The notes under the pieces were generated by a model that saw only the letters and a program-made list of their open reading frames with translations, was not told the DNA's origin and made no database searches. Positions 6,689 to 11,244 of a DNA stretch of 11,244 bases are shown piece by piece. The DNA lies in assembly GCA_964503665.1 (NCBI GenBank), contig CAZDAR010000073.1:1-11244 (forward strand). The letters are read 5' to 3'. The translations under genes were made by a program, and so were the position numbers. Positions within the stretch are counted from its first letter, which is position 1. The number at the start of each line of letters is the position of its first letter. Origin of the DNA: 40-80 sp964503665 (lineage in GTDB: Bacteria; Bacteroidota; Bacteroidia; Flavobacteriales_D; Crocinitomicaceae).

Positions 6689-6788
6689 NNNNNNNNNNNN
6701 NNNNNNNNNNNNNNNNNNNNNNNNNNNNNNNNNNNNNNNNNNNNNNNNNNNNNNNNNNNNNNNNNNNNNNNNNNNNNNNNNNNNNNNN
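6689..6788. other. Assembly gap of 100 N between the four-helix-bundle gene and nuoG
   Basis: Exactly 100 unknown bases occupy this stretch, the conventional placeholder when gap size is not known. The gap borders a tandem repeat (6789-6858) that an assembler could not have resolved. The real distance, repeat copy number and any gene inside it are unknown. Open frames drawn across these Ns are meaningless. Confidence 0.95.
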
Positions 6789-6858
6789 ATTAAGACATTC
6801 GACATTAAGACATTCGACATTAAGACATTCGACATTAAGACATTCGACATTAAGACAT
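6789..6858. repeat. Tandem 15-bp repeat just before nuoG
   Basis: The unit ATTAAGACATTCGAC occurs four times in full without a mismatch, followed by a fifth partial copy of 10 bases. The array begins at the N gap, so more copies may be missing. On the minus strand the unit reads as alternating GTCGAAT (7) and GTCTTAAT (8), the same GTC-led words as the array after nuoF but in opposite orientation. Only four bases separate the array from the nuoG ATG. Copy-number change here would alter the nuoG leader, and the single-stranded array could pair with the one after nuoF across the small gene. Confidence 0.9.
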
Positions 6859-6862
6859 AAAA

Positions 6863-7891
6863 ATGAAAGTAACAATAGACGGACAAACAGTAGAGGTCGA
6901 GCCAGGAACAACCATTCTTCAGGCCGCTCGTATGATAGGAGGAGACTTGGTACCACCTGCCATGTGCTATTACTCAAAACTAGAAAATACCGGAGGAAAC
7001 TGTCGTGCCTGCTTGGTTGAAGTGTCAAAAGGTAGCGAGGCAGATCCACGTCCGATGCCTAAGATGATGCCATCGTGCAAGACCAATGTTATGGATGGTA
7101 TGGAAGTAAAAAGCCTTTCTTCTGAAAGAGCTTTGGACGCCCGTAAAGCTGTAACAGAGTTCTTGCTTATCAACCACCCGCTAGATTGCCCAGTTTGTGA
7201 CCAAGCAGGAGAATGTGATTTGCAAAACTTATCGTTTAAACACGGGTTGCAAAAAACACGGTTCAAAGAACAGAAACGTACTTTTCCGCCAGAAGATATC
7301 GGAGATAAAATCCAATTGCATATGAACCGTTGTATCGTGTGTTATCGCTGTGTGAAAGTAGCCGAACAACTCACGCCTGAAAGGGTTCACGGAGTAATGA
7401 ACCGAGGCGATCACGCTCAGATATCTACCTATATTTCCAAAGCCATAGACAATGAGTTTTCAGGGAATATGATAGACGTATGTCCGGTAGGAGCACTGAC
7501 CGATAAGACGTTCCGATTTAAATCGAGAGTATGGTTTACCAAGCCTTATACAGCTCACAGAAAATGTGACAAGTGTTGTGGTAAGACTACGCTTTGGATG
7601 TTCGGAAACGAAATACAAAGGGTAACGGCTCGTAAAGACGAATATCACGAAGTAGAAGAATTTATCTGTAACGAGTGTCGTTATGACCATAAAGATGTCA
7701 AAGATTGGGTGGTCGAAGGCCCGCGTAAATTCGAGAAATGGTCAGTAATCAACCAAAATAATTATACTCGTAATATGAAACCAGTCGTGATCAAAACCGA
7801 GGATCAAATCCTTAAAGGTAGAGAACAAGACCGCATAAAAATAAGTATGAGTGCCGTTCCTTTTAAAGAAGGTGAAAATAAAAATAAATAA
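6863..7891 (+). CDS. nuoG: NADH-quinone oxidoreductase subunit NuoG, short form
   Basis: NuoG carries iron-sulfur clusters that move electrons from NuoF/E toward NuoI. This 342-residue form contains the ferredoxin-like [2Fe-2S] domain (Cys35, Cys47, Cys50 and Cys72). The His-ligated [4Fe-4S] N5 site is HPLDCPVCDQAGEC with His105, Cys109, Cys112 and Cys118. The next [4Fe-4S] site has Cys157, Cys160 and Cys163 (CIVCYRC) plus Cys207 (VCPVGAL). A remnant of the N7-type region follows (CDKCC at 235-239, CNEC at 269-272). The large molybdopterin-oxidoreductase-like C-terminal domain of enterobacterial NuoG (about 900 residues) is absent. I recall this as normal for Flavobacteriia, and the end is an ordinary stop 3 bases before nuoH, so this is not a truncation. 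The ATG at 6863 directly follows the tandem repeat and gives the expected MKVTIDGQTVEV start. Confidence 0.95.
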   Translation: MKVTIDGQTVEVEPGTTILQAARMIGGDLVPPAMCYYSKLENTGGNCRACLVEVSKGSEADPRPMPKMMPSCKTNVMDGMEVKSLSSERALDARKAVTEFLLINHPLDCPVCDQAGECDLQNLSFKHGLQKTRFKEQKRTFPPEDIGDKIQLHMNRCIVCYRCVKVAEQLTPERVHGVMNRGDHAQISTYISKAIDNEFSGNMIDVCPVGALTDKTFRFKSRVWFTKPYTAHRKCDKCCGKTTLWMFGNEIQRVTARKDEYHEVEEFICNECRYDHKDVKDWVVEGPRKFEKWSVINQNNYTRNMKPVVIKTEDQILKGREQDRIKISMSAVPFKEGENKNK

Positions 7892-7894
7892 AAA

Positions 7895-8926
7895 ATGACC
7901 GAGACATTTATTTTAGATAAAACCATTATTATCCTAATCGTATTTGCGATTACGATGCTAATGGCGATGTATGCTACTTTGGCTGAGCGCAAGATTGCCG
8001 CTTGGATGCAAGATCGTGTAGGCCCTAACCGCGCAGGAAAAGGAGGAATCCTTCAACCACTAGCTGATGGACTTAAACTCTTCTCAAAAGAAGAGTTTAT
8101 CCCAAATACACCAAACAAATTCCTATTTATCTTAGGTCCTGGAATTTCGATGACTATTGCACTTACTACTAGTGCCGTAATTCCTTGGGGAGACAAACTG
8201 GTTATCGGAGGTAGAGAAATATTGTTGCAAGCAGCAGACCTAGATGTAGCACTACTCTTTGTTTTCGGAATTCTATCAGTTGGTGTTTACGGAATCATCA
8301 TCGGAGGTTGGGCGTCTAACAATAAATACTCGCTGATGGGAGCCATGAGGGCAGGTTCTCAGATGATTTCTTATGAACTCGCGATGGGGCTTTCTATCAT
8401 CTCTGTTATTATGATGTCAGGATCGTTGAGCCTAAAAGAAATTGCAGTTCAACAATCAGGCTTGGATTGGAATATATTTTATCAGCCTTTAGCATTTATT
8501 ATCTTCTTAGTATGTGCGTTTGCTGAAACTAACCGTGCCCCGTTTGATATGGCAGAAGGAGAACACGAATTAGTAGGAGGATATAACCTTGAGTATTCGT
8601 CGATGAAAATGGGATTCTACCTTTTTGCTGAGTACGCTGCAATGTTCGTGTCTTCAGCAATACTTGCCGTTTTATTCTTAGGTGCGTATAATTATCCAGG
8701 AATGGAATGGGCTATAGAAAATTGGGGTGTCAATACAGCAAACTTAATTGGAATTGGCGCACTGTTCCTGAAAATATTCTTTTTTATATTCCTATTTATG
8801 TGGGTGCGTTGGACGGTTCCGCGCTTTAGATATGACCAGATAATGGACTTAGGATGGAAAGCGCTTATTCCACTTTCTATATTAAACATTATACTCACAG
8901 CTTTAGTGATGCTTGTTTTTAGATAA
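7895..8926 (+). CDS. nuoH: NADH-quinone oxidoreductase subunit NuoH (quinone-site membrane subunit)
   Basis: NuoH (ND1) is the membrane subunit that joins the peripheral arm to the proton-pumping arm and forms part of the quinone tunnel. The 343 residues contain about eight hydrophobic helices. The signature AERKIAAWMQDRVGPNRAG (30-48), the acidic loop AFAETNRAPFDMAEGEHELV (208-227) and GGYNLEYSSMKMGFYLFAEY (228-247) are all present. MWVRWTVPRFRYDQ near the C-terminus is also typical. It follows nuoG with a 3-base spacer. Downstream it is separated from nuoI by 302 bases of repeat-rich non-coding DNA, the longest uninterrupted non-coding spacer in this operon. Confidence 0.97.
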   Translation: MTETFILDKTIIILIVFAITMLMAMYATLAERKIAAWMQDRVGPNRAGKGGILQPLADGLKLFSKEEFIPNTPNKFLFILGPGISMTIALTTSAVIPWGDKLVIGGREILLQAADLDVALLFVFGILSVGVYGIIIGGWASNNKYSLMGAMRAGSQMISYELAMGLSIISVIMMSGSLSLKEIAVQQSGLDWNIFYQPLAFIIFLVCAFAETNRAPFDMAEGEHELVGGYNLEYSSMKMGFYLFAEYAAMFVSSAILAVLFLGAYNYPGMEWAIENWGVNTANLIGIGALFLKIFFFIFLFMWVRWTVPRFRYDQIMDLGWKALIPLSILNIILTALVMLVFR

Positions 8927-8934
8927 TATCTGGA

Positions 8935-8983
8935 GCAAAGAGCAAAGAACAAAGAACAAAGAGAATAGAAAATAGAACATAGA
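8935..8983. repeat. Degenerate heptanucleotide array after nuoH
   Basis: Seven consecutive 7-base units can be read: GCAAAGA twice, ACAAAGA twice, then GAATAGA, AAATAGA and ACATAGA. All fit the pattern NNA(A/T)AGA. The array starts 8 bases after the nuoH stop. It is a heptamer microsatellite whose unit drifts along its length, reminiscent of the heptamer/octamer arrays around the four-helix-bundle gene though with a different word. Function is unknown; slippage-prone spacer DNA is the simplest reading. Confidence 0.7.
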
Positions 8984-9004
8984 GGGAAGTATTAACAAAT
9001 CTAT

Positions 9005-9124
9005 GTTGCGTGAGGGATTGCAGTGGAAATCCTTTTGTGGCTCTTGAAAAAGCCAAACAAAAGATTGAAGCGCAAAGCCCGACCCGAGCAAGGGAGAAGA
9101 ATGGGCAAGGGTCACGCCCAAAAA
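9005..9124. repeat. Structured intergenic repeat element between nuoH and nuoI
   Basis: This stretch has a GC-richer, structured character unlike the flanking A-rich DNA. GATTGCAGTGGAAATCC (9016-9032) and GATTGAAGCGCAAAGCC (9063-9079) are imperfect direct repeats. Between them a hairpin can form: CTTTTGT plus GGCT (9032-9042) against AGCC plus ACAAAAG (9051-9063), with an AA bulge. GGATT/AATCC at 9015-9032 and TGGGC/GCCCA at 9101-9119 can make further short stems. From memory, 'GATTG-AGCGG-AATCC...AAAGCCCG-CCCG' strings are dispersed intergenic elements in Flavobacterium-like genomes, possibly a small non-autonomous repeat family. A structured RNA with read-through transcription is an alternative. 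The remainder of the 302-base spacer (9125-9228) is A-rich with nothing I can assign. Confidence 0.55.
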
Positions 9125-9228
9125 GAGAATAGTATTAGAATAATTACGTCAAGAGAAAAAAGACAAATCACATAAAGAGCAAACAAGCAAATCATCGGCT
9201 TTGTGGTTTTGCAAAAAATGAAAAAGTT

Positions 9229-9768
9229 ATGTCAATAGAAAATATATCGTTATCGGGGAGTAAAGTTCAGGTCTCTAACAATAAAATGACTTTTGTAGAG
9301 CGACTTTACTTGGTGAATATCGTAAGAGGAATGTTTGTGACTTTCAAGCACATGTTCAAGCGTCCTGCAACCATCAAGTATCCTGAACAAAAGAGAATAT
9401 TCAGCCCAGTATATAGAGGGCGTCATATGCTTATGCGCGATGAAGAAGGAAGAGAACGCTGCGTGGCTTGTGGTATGTGTGCTGTGGCATGTCCAGCTGA
9501 GGCAATTTCGATGGTTTCTGCTGAACGAAAACCAGACGAAATGCACCTTTATAGAGAAGAGAAGTATGCAGTGATTTATGAAATCAATATGCTGCGTTGT
9601 ATCTTCTGTGGATTGTGTGAGGAGGCTTGCCCTAAAGAGGCCATCTATCTTACGAAATCTAAACAACTCGTCTTATCAGAAAATCATAGAGAAGATTTTA
9701 TTTACGGAAAAGAAAAGCTTTTGATGCCTTTAGACCAAGCAATTAAAAACACTCAAGCCCTTAACTAA
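9229..9768 (+). CDS. nuoI: NADH-quinone oxidoreductase subunit NuoI (2x[4Fe-4S])
   Basis: NuoI (TYKY) is the ferredoxin-like subunit at the base of the peripheral arm, carrying clusters N6a and N6b that relay electrons to N2 near the quinone. In 179 residues there are two C-x2-C-x2-C-x3-CP motifs: CVACGMCAVACP (Cys78, 81, 84 and 88) and CIFCGLCEEACP (Cys124, 127, 130 and 134). An N-terminal amphipathic region (TFVERLYLVNIVRGMFVTFKH) would lie along the membrane. The ATG at 9229 gives the normal N-terminus; an earlier out-of-frame ATG at 9219 leads to a stop after six codons. nuoJ begins 2 bases after its stop. Confidence 0.97.
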   Translation: MSIENISLSGSKVQVSNNKMTFVERLYLVNIVRGMFVTFKHMFKRPATIKYPEQKRIFSPVYRGRHMLMRDEEGRERCVACGMCAVACPAEAISMVSAERKPDEMHLYREEKYAVIYEINMLRCIFCGLCEEACPKEAIYLTKSKQLVLSENHREDFIYGKEKLLMPLDQAIKNTQALN

Positions 9769-9770
9769 TT

Positions 9771-10280
9771 ATGCTAACAACACTATTTTATATTTTATCA
9801 GCTATTACGCTGGCGAGTGCATTTATGACGGTCCTGACTAGGAACCCCATTCATAGTGCGATTTATTTGGTGGTATGTTTCTTCTCAATCGCAGGACATT
9901 ACGCCATGTTTAATGCCCAATTCTTGGCAATGGTTCACCTTATCGTGTATTCAGGAGCAATTATGATTCTAATGCTCTTTACGATGATGATGATGAACTT
10001 CAACGAAGAACACAAAATCAAAAAGAAAAACCTGATTGTCTTGGCTGCAGTTATATCCCTTTGTTTGATTGGATACGTATTGCTAGCAACTCTGCTGAAA
10101 GCTCAGCCAGTAATCCACGAATATTATGTTTCGGGAGAAGATTATCAATCCATAAAAGTATTAGGACAGGTATTGTTGGAAGATTATGTTATCCCTTTTG
10201 AAATGGCAGCTGTTCTGTTGCTTGTTTCGATGATTGGAGCGGTTTTACTTTCTAAAAAAGATAAAAAAATTAAGGCATAA
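9771..10280 (+). CDS. nuoJ: NADH-quinone oxidoreductase subunit NuoJ
   Basis: NuoJ (ND6) is a membrane subunit between NuoH and the antiporter-like subunits, contributing to coupling and proton transfer. The 169-residue protein shows five hydrophobic helices. The conserved stretch RNPIHSAIYLVVCFFSIAGHYAM (24-46) and the helix with LAMVHLIVYSGAIMILMLF (52-70) are present, the latter containing the pi-bulge region of the family. A periplasmic-type loop (about 96-130) precedes the last helix, PFEMAAVLLLVSMIGAVLLSKKD. The basic tail ends KDKKIKA. It is tightly linked to nuoI upstream. The next gene is not nuoK but a lipoprotein gene 7 bases on. Confidence 0.95.
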   Translation: MLTTLFYILSAITLASAFMTVLTRNPIHSAIYLVVCFFSIAGHYAMFNAQFLAMVHLIVYSGAIMILMLFTMMMMNFNEEHKIKKKNLIVLAAVISLCLIGYVLLATLLKAQPVIHEYYVSGEDYQSIKVLGQVLLEDYVIPFEMAAVLLLVSMIGAVLLSKKDKKIKA

Positions 10281-10287
10281 TAAAACA

Positions 10288-10641
10288 ATGAAAAAAATTA
10301 ATTTTGCTCTTTTATTTCTGATAACGTTATTTTTTTCAGGGTGCAGTAATGATGATAATTCTTCATTACCTGAATGTTTACAGGAAATGATTGAGATTAT
10401 TGTATATCAAGAAGACGAGCCGCAAACACCAAGAGCTTCCATTGATAAGTATATTTATAATGGGGAAACGGTTTATTTATTCAACAGAAACACTTGGGAT
10501 TTTATGTCAGATTCTGTTAAATGGGTAATAGATGAAGAATGTAATAGTTTATGTCACGTAGGTTCGCACTTTGAGGATTTTAATTGCATTGATTGGGAAT
10601 CTGCACAATTTATAGAAACGATTTGGACAGACCCAAGATAA
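10288..10641 (+). CDS. Lipoprotein inserted between nuoJ and nuoK (DUF6970-like)
   Basis: The frame is open from upstream, but the sensible start is the ATG at 10288. It gives 117 residues with a clear SPII signal (KK, hydrophobic stretch, lipobox FFSGC with Cys19) and lies 7 bases after the nuoJ stop. A longer start at 10234 would lie inside nuoJ and spoil the signal. The mature part has ECLQEMIEIIV, IDKYIYNGETVYLFN, and DEECNSLCHVGSHFEDFNC, ending in IETIWTDPR. Cysteines at 30, 85, 89 and 100 could form disulfides. The order 'I-x-x-Y-x-Y-NG-x-x-VY, DE-x-CN-x-x-C, and a terminal W-x-DPR/NR' resembles the DUF6970 family of small Bacteroidetes lipoproteins as I remember it. Function is unknown. 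It is not a recognised complex I subunit. Its low GC and its isolated place in an otherwise fixed gene order point to a later insertion that keeps the operon's reading through to nuoK, 17 bases downstream. Confidence 0.8.
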   Translation: MKKINFALLFLITLFFSGCSNDDNSSLPECLQEMIEIIVYQEDEPQTPRASIDKYIYNGETVYLFNRNTWDFMSDSVKWVIDEECNSLCHVGSHFEDFNCIDWESAQFIETIWTDPR

Positions 10642-10658
10642 AAATATAAAGAATAATT

Positions 10659-10982
10659 ATGTTACAAAATATTTTACAGGAAATCGGAATCCAAAACTAC
10701 ATCATCTTATCGACTTTATTGTTTTGTATAGGAGTGTTTGGAGTTTTGTACAGACGAAACGCAATCGTGGTGTTTATGTCTATTGAGATTATGCTCAACG
10801 CAGTCAATCTACTTTTGGTGGCTTTTTCGAGTTATCACCAAGATTCGGCAGGACAGATTTTCGTCTTCTTCTCGATGACTGTCGCAGCGGCAGAAGTGGC
10901 TATAGGATTGGCTATTTTAGTATCGATATACAGAAATATCAAATCGATAGATGTTGACAATTTAAGAAACTTAAAAGGATAA
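10659..10982 (+). CDS. nuoK: NADH-quinone oxidoreductase subunit NuoK
   Basis: NuoK (ND4L) is a three-helix membrane subunit with two buried glutamates needed for proton translocation. This 107-residue protein has three hydrophobic helices. It carries Glu43 in FMSIEIMLNAVN and Glu79 in VAAAEVAIGLAILV, which correspond to the two conserved acids (Glu36 and Glu72 in E. coli numbering). Length and the IYRN ending are typical. nuoL follows after 7 bases. The lipoprotein gene immediately upstream separates it from its usual partner nuoJ. Confidence 0.96.
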   Translation: MLQNILQEIGIQNYIILSTLLFCIGVFGVLYRRNAIVVFMSIEIMLNAVNLLLVAFSSYHQDSAGQIFVFFSMTVAAAEVAIGLAILVSIYRNIKSIDVDNLRNLKG

Positions 10983-10989
10983 GCAGAAA

Positions 10990-11244
10990 ATGGATACAAG
11001 CTTTGTTTTAATACTATTACTATCGCCTATACTAGGATTCTTGTTTAATACCTTCTTCGGAAAGCAATTAAGCAAAACTACCTCAGGTGTTATCGGAACC
11101 CTTGCAGTAGGGATTTCATTTGTAGTTTCGGTTATTCTTTTTAATAAAGTATTGCAGTCAGGAGAGGGAATTACGGTTCACTTTTTTGATTGGATAGAAC
11201 TATACAACTTCAACGTAGGCTTCAGCTTCTTGCTTGACCAACTC
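10990..11244 (+). CDS. nuoL: NADH-quinone oxidoreductase subunit NuoL, N-terminal part
   Basis: The frame opens at ATG 10990, 7 bases after nuoK, and runs off the window after 85 codons. It encodes two hydrophobic helices (LILLLSPILGFLFNTFFG and VIGTLAVGISFVVSVILF) followed by FFDWIELYNFNVGFSFLLDQL. The 'W-(I/L)-x-x-x-x-(F/L)-x-V-x-x-x-(F/L)-x-x-DxL' segment is the characteristic start of NuoL/ND5, the distal antiporter-like proton-pumping subunit. The position after nuoK also fits. The bulk of the protein (usually about 600 residues) lies outside. Confidence 0.93.
   Translation, partial: MDTSFVLILLLSPILGFLFNTFFGKQLSKTTSGVIGTLAVGISFVVSVILFNKVLQSGEGITVHFFDWIELYNFNVGFSFLLDQL

Noticed and set aside
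6789..6858. Repeat array as a CRISPR
   Set aside because: The 15-bp units are contiguous with no unique spacers, and no cas gene is nearby.
6629..7049. Minus-strand open frames with repeated LNVEC or LMSNV residues
   Set aside because: They cross the N gap and are just the 15-bp repeat translated in other frames; nuoG and the four-helix-bundle gene explain the DNA.
6863..7891. NuoG as a truncated pseudogene
   Set aside because: Although much shorter than enterobacterial NuoG, it has all three core cluster sites and a normal operon junction, and the short form is the usual one I recall in Flavobacteriia.
8903..9121. 72-codon minus-strand frame in the nuoH-nuoI spacer
   Set aside because: It is made of the heptamer array and the structured repeat read backwards, and it overlaps the nuoH end; no protein-like motif.
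9250..9666. 138-codon minus-strand open frame opposite nuoI
   Set aside because: It is antisense to an unmistakable nuoI with both ferredoxin motifs, and its translation is low in recognisable features.
10234..10287. Longer start for the nuoJ-nuoK lipoprotein
   Set aside because: It lies inside nuoJ in another frame and would bury the lipoprotein signal that begins at 10288.

Overview
The window is a stretch of a Bacteroidetes (most likely Flavobacteriia) chromosome built around the respiratory complex I (nuo) operon. The clues are the nuo gene order, a short NuoG without the molybdopterin-type C-terminal domain, A-rich translation starts without Shine-Dalgarno sites, several SPII lipoproteins, and what looks like a type IX secretion tail. 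All confident genes except the first fragment lie on the + strand. A run of exactly 100 N (6689-6788) marks a scaffold gap, so this is a draft assembly, perhaps metagenomic.

Layout. 1-528 (- strand) is an open frame with no methionine and no start, encoding parts of two lamin-tail domains. It stops abruptly where a + strand gene tail (about 518-592) begins, and I read this as an artificial or recombinational join. 593-694 is repeat-like non-coding DNA. 695-784 is a 29-codon copy of the beginning of nuoE. 799-4315 is a very AT-rich cassette: a large lipoprotein with a C-terminal toxin-like domain, two small lipoproteins that could be immunity or accessory proteins, and an exported WG-repeat protein. 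From 4378 to the window end come nuoE, nuoF, nuoG, nuoH, nuoI, nuoJ, nuoK and the start of nuoL.

The nuo genes encode the NADH-oxidising arm (E, F, G), the connecting module (H, I) and the antiporter-like membrane subunits (J, K, L) of one NADH:quinone oxidoreductase. Every cluster ligand motif expected in E, F, G and I is visible, so the complex looks functional. nuoA-D are not in the window; the DNA directly before nuoE is the cassette.

The unusual aspect is how often the operon is interrupted. Besides the cassette before nuoE, there is a small AT-rich four-helix-bundle (23S rRNA intervening-sequence/Avd family) gene between nuoF and nuoG, flanked by GTC-led heptamer/octamer repeats in inverted orientation. 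A 302-bp spacer between nuoH and nuoI holds a heptamer array and a structured repeat element. A lipoprotein gene sits between nuoJ and nuoK. The partial nuoE copy before the cassette suggests that the cassette entered at the 5' end of nuoE and that the gene's start was re-supplied. I see no integrase, transposase, CRISPR array, tRNA or rRNA in the window.
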